Counted from the first letter of the stretch, positions 13,149-25,041 are shown. The stretch: DNA of 64,000 nucleotides from Phaeosaccion multiseriatum (GCA_965112735.1 OZ218952.1:3782001-3846000); one strand, 5' to 3'. Numbers and translations are program-made. Notes: a model not told the origin generated them from the sequence alone.

Positions 13149-14652
13149 CTATTGCGCCGATTCAGACTCTGCTTCCTGCCGCTCCTGCTGTTGCTCTTGG
13201 CTTAGGCTTCGTATGCGGAGGAGCACCAGCCAAGCCCTACGCTTCCATGCTGGAAAGAGTTATGTGAGGAGGGTAACGGAGGCGGGAGGGTGAGGAGGAG
13301 CAGGAGCAGCAGCAGGAGGAGGAGGTGGTGGTGGGGGAGGAGGAGGACGAGAAGGAATGGAAGTAGTAGTAGTAGCAGAAGGAGGAGGACGAGAAGGAAT
13401 AGAAATAGTAGTAGTAGTAGCAGAAGGAGGAGGACGAGAAGGAATGGAAGTAGTAGTAGTAGCAGGAGGAGGAGGACGAGAAGGAATGGAAGTAGTAGTA
13501 GTAGCAGAAGGAGGAGGCGTAAAGCTTGCGCCCAGAGGATTGCCTCATGCGACACGACCCGCGTAAACCAAAGCACCAACACGCCAGACGGAGGTCCAGG
13601 CAAGCCTGGGTAGATATGTACAAGTGTATCTCGCACCATCGCTCGCTTCTAACCCCATTGGCCCCACCTTTTCCCTCATAGGGACAACCCCTCGACAGAT
13701 GGACGGCCGTACATTCGACCTTCCAACAATGACGTCACTCACCCGCGTGAGAGCGCAAAAGGCGCACGACTTGCGCAATGCGTTGGTCCTTCTTCGCCGC
13801 CCCTGTGATTGTCACAAGCGTTCCCTGGGAAACGTCCACTGCGCCCCTCTCCAGCAGCAGGGTGACGCTGGCGACCTCACCGATCAGTGCGGCCCGCTCC
13901 AGTGCTGTCTTGCCTTCCATCGGGTCGCGCTCGTTCACGTCGGTACCTCTTGACAAGAGTGCCTGCTCCCACATACAATGATGAAAGGAAGGGAGGAGGA
14001 GAAGGAGGAGGGTGAGACCACCATTGCTTCCTCTACTTCTTATCGTAACAAAGGCACAAAATATAATCCTGCGCACCTTTAGTGTCCCATGCGAGCCCCT
14101 TGTGGCCGCCCACCCAAGGGCAGTGTAGCCGTTGTCGCTGCTGGACCAAGGAGCAAGCCAAGGAGGCACGACACCGTAGCGTGCACAGAGACAGGAAAGG
14201 GAACGATGTTAAGGCGGTAAAAAGCAGAGTCTGAGACGCAAGTCAGTAGCGCAAGTCGTCAAATGCCATCATCTGAGCCCATCAAAGCGCTATAATCTGA
14301 GGACACCCACATACACAAACATGCACACACACACATACACACACGCACGCACACCCACCCACCCACCCACAACACACGCGCGTGCGTGCGCGCGGAGAGT
14401 CATACCTGGCAGCAGGGCCTTGGGTTTGGCCTGCTTGGGTTTGCCCCCTGTGGTCAAGGAGGAGGTGGAGCATGTCGACATTGTTGTTCCTCGCCGCCCA
14501 CATCACCGGGGAGACGCCCCAGCAGTCCGCAACTCTTGGGTCATCCACCGCCTGTGTCGGTAAGTGAGTTGCAGGATGGATGTGGTGAATGTGTGAGTGG
14601 AATGAACAGATGGACGGGAGGGCGACAAAGGTGCCTATTTCGAGTGAAGCTT

Positions 14653-14728
<76 letters not shown>

Positions 14729-15383
14729 GCAAAGTCCATCGGACGGGACCGAACCTTCGCACTTGGGTGAGTAACTCAAATGAACCGCATCCCACCCACG
14801 CACCACTACGCACCTCGCCCCTGCACAGCAGGACCTTAACGACCTCCAGGTGGGCTCTCTTGACGGCAACAACCAGCATGCTGTTCCCGTCCGTGTGCTC
14901 GCTCCTGGGGTTCGCGCCTAAGGGAACAGGGAAGCAGCGTCTCATGACTAGAAACAAAGACATGTGTTTATGCTCGAGCCACTCACCATGATGCAGTAGG
15001 GTCTCAACCACCGCGGCATGCCCATAGTACACGGCCATGCTCAGCGAGGTGCAGCCAAAATTGTCTGCCCCATTCACACCTTCATATACGGCCATACTCA
15101 GCGAGAGGCCTTCCTTCATCCCTTGCAGCTCGGACCCTTGGAGCGGAGCCTGCACCCCGGCATCCGCTCCTTCTCCTGCCTCCCCTCCTCCTCCTCTTGC
15201 TCCTTGATCCAGGAGGAGTTTGATGATATCCGTGTGGCCCCGGATGGCGGCCCAAATGAGAGGGCTTCTGCCCATATCATTGGAGTCGCCAAAGAAGGGG
15301 TCAGCCCCACCCGCGAGGAGCTTTGCGACAGCGGCTGAGTCGCCCCGGGCACTGGCTGCACACAGAGGCGTTATCCTACCCAT
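13149..15383 (-). CDS. Ankyrin-repeat protein (about 343 aa, 6 exons)
   Basis: Minus-strand exons 14987-15383, 14814-14917, 14406-14551, 14077-14140, 13743-13962 and 13149-13249 are phase-consistent. The product is almost entirely ankyrin repeats: ITPLCAASARGDSAAVAKLL, SPLIWAAIRGHTDIIKLLLD, CTSLSMAVYYGHAAVVETLL, SMLVVAVKRAHLEVVKVLL, SPVMWAARNNNVDMLHLLL, YTALGWAATRG and KTALERAALIGEVASVTLLL. The last exon encodes a basic/hydrophobic tail (AWKRRAWLVLLRIRSLSQEQ). If its donor (GTGAGTG at 13742) is not used, the frame stops at 13735 instead; I favour splicing because the donor is strong and the tail joins in phase. The start ATG at 15383 is the first in-frame Met after a likely acceptor, so an upstream exon is possible. 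Ankyrin stacks mediate protein binding; the partner is unknown. It is head-to-head with the lipoate ligase. Confidence 0.75.
13338..13515. repeat. 42-bp minisatellite, about 4 units
   Basis: Units begin GGAGGAGGACGAGAAGGAAT, followed by a GGAAGTAGTAGTAGTAGCAGA part, and repeat about four times with small variations (one unit has an extra GTA). It lies in the last intron of the minus-strand ankyrin gene and so is C/T-rich on the transcribed sense. Confidence 0.85.
14654..14728. repeat. (CT)n followed by (CA)n microsatellite
   Basis: About 30 CT units run directly into about 7 CA units, within an intron of the minus-strand ankyrin gene between its exons at 14814 and 14551. Confidence 0.9.
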
Positions 15384-15638
15384 TTCCAACCTCTGTGCCA
15401 CGTCTGTGTTTGAAGGAGTTACTGAGGTTGCTGATTGATATATTTCACCGCCCCGAAATCCCCCCCCCCCCCCCCGTCGAGTTTGCTGAAAAGGAAAAGT
15501 AAGGATCTTCACGCGTTGTTGCACGATGACGCATTTCACAGATGGGTTGGCGCACCAAGAGAGTGTCTCAAGGGCAAAAGGATGAGGAATCCGTAGGAAC
15601 GGGGGCTGAGGCGGGCAAGAGAGGGAGGCCTGGCGGCT
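15384..15638. promoter_or_regulatory. 255-bp divergent promoter region (ankyrin / lipoate ligase)
   Basis: This gap separates the two predicted start codons. It contains a C15 run at 15461-15475 and on the minus strand a possible acceptor (TTTTCCTTTTCAG at about 15480-15495), so part of it may be an intron or 5' exon of the ankyrin gene. Confidence 0.35.
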
Positions 15639-17491
15639 ATGGGCGGTGTGGGCAGGGCAGTGCGACCTGTGGTGCGAGCCATCCGACTGCAGAACAGACA
15701 CATCTTCGACCAGTTGTGCATAGAGGAGGCGCTCTTTTACAAGACCAAGGGAAGCTGGTAAGTTGGCTGAGGCGCTCGTTCGTTCAATACACTTCATGTG
15801 CTCGCTTAAGGGGCGGCTGATGGAGACTGTGGCAAGCTCTGAAAGTATACATGCTCTTTCTGTATCTCTTTCAACACCCACGCAGGCTCGTGTTCAACGA
15901 AGGCAGCAAGGCTCACCCCCCTGCTATAGTTCTCGGTATCTCGGGCAAGCCTCACAAGCTCTGCAACTTGGACTTGGTGAAGGAAGATGCGGTGCCCCTC
16001 ATAAAGCGCTTCTCGGGGGGAGGTACGATGGTGCTGAACCTTCCGTTCCGCGGCCAGGCCGCAGATCAACTAATCTTGGTGTTTGTATTTGTTGTTGCTG
16101 TTTGCTGTCGTTTGTGATGCTAACGGACCAATGCAGGCACGGTAGTTGTGGACGACCAGACTCTATTCTGCACCATCATCATGGACGAAAGTGACCTCCC
16201 GGAGTGCAAACCCTACCCCCGAGAGATCATGGAGTGGACCACGTGAGTGCGTGCGTGCATGGGGGAGTGAAGGATGGCCAGTGCGTGAGGGAGCACGGGG
16301 GTGCTGCTTACACGCGAAATGGGATGAAACGAGGGGCGCTTCGCAGGAAGGCACGCGGGAAGCTCTTGCGGCCGTCCGGCGTGTCTTCTCACTCGTCTTG
16401 TGCTCTGCATTTCCCCTGACAGAAAGGTTTATGGCCCGGCCTTCTCAAACCTTGTCACCAAAAGCGACGCTCAGTTCGGGCTGCGCGAGAATGACTACGT
16501 ATTCGGTACGAGGAAATGGGGGGGGGGGGGGGTGAGATCCGCGCTCTCACACAACATATCCCTCCTCTGTCTTGCCCCCCCATCCGGGCGGCTTGATACA
16601 GCAGAAACGCGCTTTTCTCTCTCCACCCTTGTCCATTCCCTTGCACCCGATCGATCGTGTTCATTTCATCCCTCCCCACGCACACACACACGTCGGCTCA
16701 TACACCCCCACCTTGCCAACACATGATGAAGGGAAGCACAAGTTCGCGGGCAACGCTCAGGCCATCTCTCGCGGCCGCTGGCTGCACCACACCTCCTTCC
16801 TGTGGAGCTGGAGTGAGCGCGCGATGGCCTATCTGTCCCTGCCGGAGAAGCGGCCCGACTATCGGGGAGACAGAGAGCACTCCTCCTTTCTGTGCCCACT
16901 CAAAGATCACGTCGGAGAGCGGACGCGCTTCTGGCCAGAGGTCGTGGCGGGCTTAGGGAGCGCCGGGTGAGTAAGGGAGGGGGGGAGAGAGGGAGGGAGT
17001 GAGTGAGTGAGTGAGTGAGTGAGTGAGTGAGTGAGTGGATGAGTGAGCGAGTGGATGAGTGAGTGAGCGAGTGGATGAGTGAGTGCGTCAGTGCGTGACG
17101 GAGTGAGGGAGTGGGGGGGGGGGGGGGGGAGGGCAGCATTGGCAGTGGTTTGGGATACCGCGTGATGGAGGACATTGACATGAGAGAAAACAAAGCGAAG
17201 TGGCTTGCTCTCGTCATTCGCTGCGAATTATTAATTTGCGTGGTGGAAAGTGCGAAGGAATGGTGTGAAGCACAACATGTGACGCTACTACGCCCCCTAC
17301 CCCGATCCCTTACCATTCTCTACAGATTCGATGTAGAGGAGGTGGGGATGGGTGAGGTGGAGGAGCTCATGGAAGAGTTGGGAGGCTGGGCCAAGTGGAG
17401 TGCTTCTTGCCGCACCAAGTTTATTGATGCACACGCCAAGACCATCCCACAACCGACGACGGAAGCTGTCACTGAAGCTGCAGAGCGCTGA
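15639..17491 (+). CDS. Lipoate-protein ligase A family protein (281 aa, 6 exons)
   Basis: Members of the BPL/LplA/LipB catalytic superfamily attach lipoate (or octanoate) to lysines of 2-oxoacid dehydrogenase E2 and glycine-cleavage H proteins. Exons 15639-15757, 15886-16022, 16137-16242, 16423-16505, 16732-16966 and 17326-17491 join in phase. The family signatures are complete: IFDQLCIEEALF, IVLGISGKPHKL, RFSGGGTVVVDDQTLFCTI (the lipoyl/adenylate loop), ENDYVFG, then KFAGNAQAI holding the expected catalytic lysine, and RWLHHTSFLW. It most resembles the eukaryotic At3g29010-like clade from memory. The first 22 residues (MGGVGRAVRPVVRAIRLQNR) are Arg-rich without acids, which suits a mitochondrial presequence. 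The fourth intron ends at a non-pyrimidine acceptor (GATGAAG). The final exon is copied in inverted orientation near 61 kb. Confidence 0.88.
16985..17130 (+). repeat. (GAGT)n tract and poly-G in the last lipoate-ligase intron
   Basis: The intron starts GTGAGTAAGGG and soon becomes GAGTGAGTGAGT repeats, interrupted by GGATGAGTGAGC variants, ending in a G-run at 17112-17130. Confidence 0.85.
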
Positions 17492-18812
17492 GGTGTGTGT
17501 GATACAGCACACCATACAGAGGAGGAGGAGACCAAACTCACAAGAAAATGCCTTCCGCTGTGGGGGGGCGGGGGCAAGCAAGCGGCGATGACGCCCAGGA
17601 GCACGTGCATGATGTTCATGATGGTGAGAGTTCGAGCGAGACGAGACCTTTGTCTTGCAAGAGGGGAAGTTGTGATTTGCACATGGAGAGGGCATGTATC
17701 CTGTCGTCTACGACGGGTTTTTTTTTTTTGACAAGGGCTCGAAGGCATCGGGTAGAAGGCATCGGGCCGGAGATTTGGAGGGGCTTCGGAGCTGGCGTGT
17801 TTTGGGGGCATTTTAGGGCGGCAAGCATGGCTGTGGAGGAACTCCCAGCCAGTCGGAGCCACTGGGACGCTGTCTGCCGCTAGTGATGAGGGTCTGACCC
17901 TCTTCTGCAGCAAAAACCAGGGTGGTCACACGCTCCAAAATTTGACCTTCAAGTACTACTGTAGTAGAGAGCCAGGGAGGGAAAAGGGGGAGAGGGAGTA
18001 GAGCTGCAGGACAGGGCAGCATACTCAGAGATCGCCTGCGTGGCCTACTTTAGGGGGTCCGCAACACAGCGGGAGATCATGACTCTCCAGGAGGCCGAGG
18101 CCGAAGCGGCAAGCAGCAGCGCACCCACCAAGCGCTCTGTGCGCTTCCGTAGCTAAGCAAGCAGACAACAACAAGCGCAGAGCCGGAAGCGGCAAGCAGC
18201 AGCGCCGTTATGAAGCCTCCCCTCCCCCCCTCCGGCCGAGTAGACGCCCTGTGGACTGTGGCGGCCGTCTTTGGCATCTGATCTGCGCTCTCCTGCAGCA
18301 CGGCCCACCGTGCAGTACCATGCTGGTAACTCTAACCCTATGACCCACATGAGAAGGAAGGCTCCCCGAACGCCTATGGTCCTTCAACGGTGGTGGGCCC
18401 CAAGTCTCCAGAAGCTCCGACGTATCAACACGCGTATCTGCCTCGGGCTTCGTCCCTCACTGTAAGACTTCAACTCAGACACACGGGGTAAAGCGCCCCT
18501 TCGTGCTGTATCACCAACCCTGATACTTGCTTGCGCCCCCCTCCCAGCCTGGCAATGCCATATCAGCGTGTGTGTCAGCATCCTCCCTCCTCTTCTTTTT
18601 CCTCCCCGCTTTGCGTCTTGGACATCCCGTCATCGCCCTGCCGTATGGCTTGCCGTGTGGCTTGCCGTGTGGCTTCTGTGCTGGCTGCTCCTCGCACGGT
18701 ACCGTCGTGCTTGCGGTACCACCAACGACTGCTGTGTCGCGTCTATCCCTATCCCATTCGATCCCTCTCATCGGCGCGGGCACCCAAAAGACTTGGGCCA
18801 GTACAAGCAACC
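17492..18812. other. Convergent intergenic region carrying a duplicated block
   Basis: This stretch lies between the 3' ends of the lipoate ligase and RecQ. Positions 17492-17905 are copied in inverted orientation at 59.4-61.2 kb. From 17906 to 18500 there are short direct repeats (GGAAGCGGCAAGCAGCAGCG and a close copy at about 18103 and 18184), and at 18643-18680 a 12-bp unit TGGCTTGCCGTG repeats nearly three times. No gene is supported. Confidence 0.55.
17583..17905 (-). pseudogene. Truncated copy of a signal-peptide exon (second copy at 59.4-59.6 kb)
   Basis: On the minus strand this segment is closely similar to 59405-59627 on the plus strand, including the start of a signal-peptide coding exon (MHVLLGVIA here, MHVLLGFITA there) and about 170 bp upstream of it. 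The similarity stops inside the signal peptide at about 17583, where sequence continuous with the lipoate-ligase 3' flank begins. About 110 bp (17671-17780, containing a T12 run) is extra in this copy. The rest of the gene, present at 59628 onward, is missing here, so I call it a truncated duplicate. Confidence 0.7.
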
Positions 18813-21216
18813 TCACCCTCCTTGGCCCCCTTGCAACACCTCCTGCAGGGCCTGCTTGGACATATCAAGCACCTGTGGAAAGTCGCAATGGTTACAGCAG
18901 CCGAAGCCCAGGGCCTCGTTGGCCAGCTTGAGCTTGCTGATGCGAGGACTGCGCACTCCACACGCAAACCTCGCCAACAGGTAGGCGCAATCTGTGGGGA
19001 GGAGTGACTTTCCCTTCTTCTCCTCCTCATTCGACAACAAGGGGGTCGAAAGGGGTGGCAGCAAAAGCAGCTTTCGAACCTCGTCAAAGGCTTGCAGGGT
19101 CTCCTCAGGCGAGGGTGTAACGAGAGGTGGCCACCTCTCTTCCTTATCGTCTGCCACACTCACCCCCCCACCCCCTACCCCTCTCGCCTCTGTCGCCTCT
19201 CGCCGCCTTCTCTCGCGGTGATCGGCCCCAGCGGCGGTCAACGACTCGAGCGAGTCGCCAAAGTAAAGCGACAGGTCCTGCGCGATGCTGCTGTCCCCAG
19301 ACGCTCCCGAGGCGAATGCCGCTGCTGCTACTGATAGCCCCACAGGGTTGCTGCTGCTGCTGCTGCTGCTTGGCGTGTTGGCATCTGCGGTGGTGATGCG
19401 TTGCTGCTGCAGGAGCTGCAGCACGTCGTGGAGCCTTCCAATCTCTTGGCGCTCAAACAACAACGCTCTCTCGTACATGTCACGAGCGACTTCCGACAGG
19501 GGTTTAGTGGGGTAGTTGATGATCTGGGGGGAGGGAGGGAGGGAGGGAGGGAGTGAATGAGCGAATGAGAGAGAGCGCATCCAGAGTTAGAGCCCACCGA
19601 TGAATGATAGGAGCGGGTGGGACACAAGGTCAAGAAGACGGCAAAGTTATCATCGCACGTTCTCTTGTTCATCGCGTTTGCATACATATGCGTACGGCTC
19701 ACCTGGAAGCGGGACCTTCTCTTCCCCACCTGTCCTGCCGTGACTAAGCCTCTCTCCACCAAAGACTGCGAACGCAAGAGAGAGTAGTGGTAGAGGTGCA
19801 CAATTCATTAGTACATACATGCAATGATGTGCAAGGACCCTCACAGGGGAAAGGGTCTGTGAAAGTCTAGAAATTCGAAGAGTAGGGTGGAGGCCACAAT
19901 GCCGACTGCTGCGGGTTGACTGACTCACGCTGATTGCCCCAGCCACCGCAGCCTTGCTCACACGCAGCGCCTCTGCTGTGGCCTTGACGTCAACCTCTGC
20001 CCATTTGGCATTCTTCCTCTTGCCCTCCAGGAACTGGGCTATGCCACCGAGTATGTAGGCCTCTCTGGAGGGTGGATGGCAGTGAATGGCAGTGGATGGG
20101 GTGGGGGGAGGGGGGGGGGGTGTTGTGATTGGGGTGCGGATGGATGGATAGAAGGTAGGTGATTGTGATACGCGGACGGAGCAAAGAGAGAGAATGACAG
20201 AGAGAAGAGAAAACAAGAGAGAATGACAGAGAGGAAAAGCGAGAAAGAGAGAGAAAGCGAGAAGGAGAGTTAGAGAGAGTGCACTTACGCCTTGGTGAGT
20301 CTGGACGGGTCTCGCTCGTCCTGCTGAGACAAGGCAATGAGCGTGTCGCTCGGACTGGGACCGTCGGGTGACAGCGCCACCTGATGACAGTTACATTTAC
20401 ATGTGGCACACATGCACACAGAGACACACGGGGCCAACAACAGAGATGCAGATTATGTGTAAATATTAGAAAAGACAAACATACAGTCAGACATACATTC
20501 AGACAGACAGACAGAAAGGCAGGCAGACAGACAGACAGACAGACGCACTCCCCAGCTGCTGGGTATTGGAGTCTTGATTGGGCGCTGTTGCATGGCCTAC
20601 CTACCCTAATCCAACACACGGGCCTTGGGGGTGTGGGTATGGGTATGAGCATGGCATACGGGGGGGGGGGGGGGGTATAGAACTAAGGTGAGTGCTGAGC
20701 ATACCCCACATACCTTGTGTGTCATGAAGTAGGAGGTACCCTCTCGGATGCAGCCCTGCTCCTGCTCCTGCCCATATGCCTGCCCCTCGAGCTGTGCGAG
20801 TAGAGTGTGCACCACGATGTCCTTCACATCGAGCTCCTGTAGGAAGAGGGGGGCGCACGCACGCACAAACACACAGACACAAATACACACAGACACAGAC
20901 AGACACACATATACGCACGCACAGACACACAGACACACATATACACACATACGTACGCACACGCACACACGCACACACACGCACGCACACACACACACAC
21001 ATATGCACGCACACACACACGCACCCGAGAGAGACAGGTATGGGTAGAGATAAGACAGTGGGGGGTGGGGCGGAATCACAGCGGGCGGCAAGAGGCGCGT
21101 CACGAGGAGGGCGACTGGTAGGGCGGGGTGATGCGTGCGATGGAGCAATGGCAGGTATATGGGGAGGCTGGAGGGGAGGCGGACAGGCAGGCAGGCAGGC
21201 AGGCAGACAGGCAGGT

Positions 21217-21247
<31 letters not shown>

Positions 21248-21790
21248 TGGGCCTCAGAGAAACTTGCCCCGCAAACAATGCTTTCCTTTACTTGACTCAC
21301 CACTCACCTGAGACAAATCATAGAGAGACACGTCCACTTCCCTTGCCTCCTCTTCCTCCTCTTCCTCCTCTTCCTCCCCCTGCCCCGGACCCTCCTTGTC
21401 CCCCCCCCCCCGCGCGCCAAAGACCGTTTGCACAAGCCTAGAGACGGCCTTGGGGGAGGGCGTTTTGCTGTAAATGAGGCCCTTGAGCACAGGCACGTCT
21501 GCGTTGGACACAAGCGCGTCGCACACGGAGGGTAGTCCATCCCGCCCGGCCCGCCCCACCTCCTGCGCGTATGCCTCCACGCTGCGGGGCATGTTAAAGT
21601 GGTACACATATCTGCCATCCAATGCCATTTGTGAGTGAGTGTGGAGTCGGGGTGGGGGGTGAATGTGGGGGTGGGGTGCTACGTTAGGGTGAGCGGCCTT
21701 TTGGATTGTCTGGCCCTCCAATTTACGTACAGTACTTAAGATACATACATACATACGTACCTGCTTCCTTCATCAACCATACATACATAC

Positions 21791-21821
<31 letters not shown>

Positions 21822-22324
21822 CATACATACATACATACATACATACATACATAAAGACAGACCGACAGACACTCAGTCTGAAACGCAGGACCCGAACAAC
21901 CAATACAACGCCATTTCCGCCCCGTGCGTCCGTCGGTCAGGTCATCCACACACACACGCACACACACACAAACACAAGCACGCATGCACGCACACACACA
22001 CGCAAGCACGCACCTAATATCGCTCTTATCGATCCCCATCCCGAACGCCACCGTCCCTACCACCACGGGAGGGCGAACATGAAGGCGGTCCTCCTGGTGC
22101 TCTGCATCACCAACTTGCCCACCATCTTGCCCCCCCACCATGAACCACTCCTGCACGTCCTCTCTCGCCTCTGCCCCGAGCCCTGCATGGTAGGGTCGTG
22201 CGTTGATGCCCTCTCTCACCAAAGCCTCCGCAACCTTCATCGCAGTTGCCTGGAGCGTTACATAAACGATGGTGGGCCCGCCTCCGCCTCCTCCTCCTCT
22301 TCCTCCTCCTCCGGCTCCTGCTCG

Positions 22325-22357
<33 letters not shown>

Positions 22358-23874
22358 ACTGGCCTTGATTTTCTGTGTGAGGAGCTTCACTCGCTGGTCG
22401 AAGTCAGTGGGAGCCACAGAGGCTGTGAGGTGGAGGTTGGAGCGGTACAGGGGGGTGCGTACGATGTTCCCAGGGGGGATACGCAGGCGCTCCAGCACGT
22501 CCTGAAATTAAGTCAGAAACCAGGGTCAGTAAGTTAGTGAGGACAGTGAGTTAGTAAGCACAGTCAGTCAGTCAGTGACCACCCGAGAGAGTGCGGCATT
22601 AATGAGAGAGACAGAGAATGGATGAGAAAGAGTTGGAGCGTTGAGATGAACACGAGGGAGCAGGAGGATAGAGGACGCGGGGTGAGTGAGTGTGTGTGTG
22701 TGTGAGAGAGAGAGAGAACAGACTACGCGCATTGCGTGACACCTTCCTTCCATGACTTACGTTGGCAACTCTGTCGGTGGCGGTGGCTGTCAGCGCCAGT
22801 CTCCGCGTGGCGCGTGCCTCGTCAGCGAAGCTCAGCAGGCGGAGATAGTCGGGGCGGAAACTGTGGCCCCACTCTGATATGCAATGGGCCTCGTCCACGA
22901 CAAAGAGGGCCACCTTTGTCGTATATAGTGCGGTGTGGTGGGATTGTTGAGTGGTGTGGTGTGATTGTGGCGACAGAGAGTGGTGTGGTGTGGTGTGGGT
23001 GCCAGGACAAAGGATCAAGGTAGGATGGGTTTGCTAGTCATCACATCCGCCGTGGCCGATGCCGATATTAGGACAATAATTGGTCCATGTGCTCTGTTTC
23101 TGTGCAATCTTCTTGCAACCGCCGGGGGAAAGGAGGAAGGGGAGGGGTGGGGAGGGGCGGGATGTGGTACAACAAAGCCGGACCTCTTTGATGATAGGGC
23201 AACCACCACATGGCACTGGATGGCGCATGCTCTTACCCGGAGGGCGGACAGCAGGCGTACGAAGCGCTCGTTGTGGAAGCGCTCAGGCGCGACGAAGAGG
23301 ATGGTCACTTCGCCCTTCCTGGACGCGTGAGGCAGGGGGGGGAGGCAGACGGGATTTGAGATTTGAGCATCGTCGGGTCCTTGTTGATTGTGTTGCTTTT
23401 GTTTTGCGTTGATTCTTCCTTCCTTCTTCATGTTATTGCTCTTCATCCTGCCTCGGGCCTGAAGAACAAAAAATAGGGGCGTTGTCCGTGGGAGGCGGAA
23501 TGAAACGACGCGAGTTACAGTGCGAGGAGCAACTGCGGGCCCCAAAGGGCTCGCCAAGAACGGGGGTATAGTAAGGGAGGGGACGACCGCCCTTTCTTGA
23601 CTGTTGTTGTCTCAGACAAAACGGAAGCGTTTCTCGTCCGCTGTGTGCACGCTCGCTCACTCACCTCAAGCTCTCGAAGAGGGCGCGTATCTCGTGCGCG
23701 TCTAAGGAGGAGTCCATCCTCGCGCTGGACACCCCCTTGGCCTGGTGAGTGGCATGAGGCCAAGCAAACGGTGGTTGAAAGAGCAAATCGAAGAGTTCCC
23801 GGAGTGGGCATATGCATGCGTGTGTGTGTGTTGTGTGTGTGTGTGTGTGTGTTCGTGTGTGTGTTTGCGTGTGT

Positions 23875-23928
<54 letters not shown>

Positions 23929-24568
23929 GTGTGTGTGCGCGCGAGTGTGCGTGTATGTATGTGTGCGTGTGTGTGCTCTCGTGAGCGCGCACCTGGAGAG
24001 CGTCCACTTGGTCCTTCATGAGGGAGATGAGGGGCGATACTACGATGGTCATCCCCTTCCCTCTCCTCTCCAGCACGATGGCCGGCAGCTGGTAGCACAG
24101 AGACTTGCCTGCGCCTGTGGGAAACACCGCACATGCAGATTGCCCCTCTGCCCACAGACGGTTGCCGGTACGGGGGTCGATCGGCACTGTTGTGCGTCCG
24201 AGGAGGAGGAGGAGGAGGAGGGAAGAGCAGACTGGGGTTGAGCACACGAGTGGAGAGGAGATAGAGAGGAAGGAGGAATGCATGACTGGGCCAAGAGGAA
24301 AGGATGGGGGGATATCTACACTTGTACACTCGCCTGGTCCCGGCTCTTGTAGCAAGGTCTGGATTACTCGCTTCTGTCCGGCCCGCCACTCTGTGTGCCC
24401 AAACACCGTTCGGAGCAGGTCATCCATGACGACATGGTCCTGCTGCTGGTCAAAGGCAGGGTCGTGAGCAGCGATGGCAGAGATTCCACTCTGGTCTTCT
24501 TGGTCTGACTCCTGTTCCTGGGAGAACAGCTTCACACGTCCTGCTGTCCTACTATCAGTCGTAGTCAT
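18813..24568 (-). CDS. RecQ-family ATP-dependent DNA helicase (about 885 aa, 12 exons)
   Basis: RecQ helicases unwind DNA 3'-5' in repair and recombination. Minus-strand exons 24334-24568, 23993-24186, 23665-23741, 23237-23318, 22761-22913, 22014-22501, 21308-21611, 20714-20836, 20289-20380, 19929-20064, 19703-19765 and 18813-19523 join in phase. Motifs in order: Q-motif region [13 protein letters not shown], Walker [16 protein letters not shown], Ia [29 protein letters not shown] box [81 protein letters not shown] Ser/Gly-rich insert sits before motif IV. The usual Zn-binding Cys cluster after motif VI is not seen. A helix-rich region and the C-terminal phrase [18 protein letters not shown] follow, which recalls some bacterial RecQ tails. 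The first intron uses a GC-AG donor. An upstream in-frame ATG at 24853 is possible; I prefer 24568 because the extra segment looks non-conserved. Confidence 0.88.
20468..20545. repeat. (ACAG)n microsatellite
   Basis: ACAGACAGACAG-type repeats with GCAG variants lie in the RecQ intron between exons 20714 and 20380. Confidence 0.85.
20853..21024. repeat. CA/CG-rich dinucleotide tract
   Basis: A run of CACACA/CGCACG/CATATA variants about 170 bp long lies next to the splice donor of the RecQ exon ending at 21308. Confidence 0.8.
21181..21247. repeat. (GGCA)n microsatellite
   Basis: About 16 units of GGCA/GGTA lie in the RecQ intron between exons 21308 and 20836. A second array of the same unit is found at 45791-45858. 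Confidence 0.9.
21741..21853. repeat. (ATAC)n microsatellite
   Basis: About 19 tandem ATAC units at 21778-21853, preceded by a shorter array at 21741-21758, lie in a RecQ intron. Confidence 0.9.
23819..23990. repeat. (TG)n dinucleotide tract
   Basis: About 170 bp of TG repeats with TGTTCG and GTATGT interruptions lie immediately inside the splice donor of the RecQ exon ending at 23993 (a CA tract on the gene's sense strand). Confidence 0.9.
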
Positions 24569-25041
24569 CCCTCGCAGACTATGACACCGGTGCAGCCGGT
24601 AAAGGCATTGCAGCTCTTGACCGTCACACGCGTGTCCCAAAGGCTTCTGGGCATACGACCGGGATCCCTGAATGACCAAAAGTGGGGCTTGAAAGGAGCT
24701 CACCAAAGGCAAGTACAGATATTCCACAAGGATGACTCCGACCGATCTCCTTAGCGAGGATAAGAGCTGCATTGCTGCATGTCCCCCTCTTCTCAGATCC
24801 AGACACTCATGGGGAGCTTGGCAACGACAGCGGTAGAGCTCGAGGGGAAGCAAGGGAAATAAGAGGGAGAAAAAAAAGCTGAGAAGGCTTCCCCGCCATC
24901 TGTGACTTTCGTGTAACCAACACGTGAGCTTCGACTTGGCCTTCTCCTCCTCTTCCCCTTCCCTTCCTCATTCTTCTCCTTAACTTCTTCCTTGTATCAT
25001 CTCGCTACCAGTACGATGGCATAACGGGCCTGCATCAGATT
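24569..25041. promoter_or_regulatory. Divergent upstream region (RecQ / patatin-like lipase)
   Basis: This 473-bp gap lies between two predicted start codons. On the plus strand a pyrimidine-rich stretch ends at CTACCAG (25011), a likely splice acceptor, so the lipase may have a 5' exon here. On the minus strand the RecQ frame stays open to an ATG at 24853. Confidence 0.4.

Noticed and set aside
21741-21853. Telomere-like or interstitial telomeric repeat
   Set aside because: The unit is ATAC, not a TTAGGG-type telomere unit, and it sits inside a RecQ intron.
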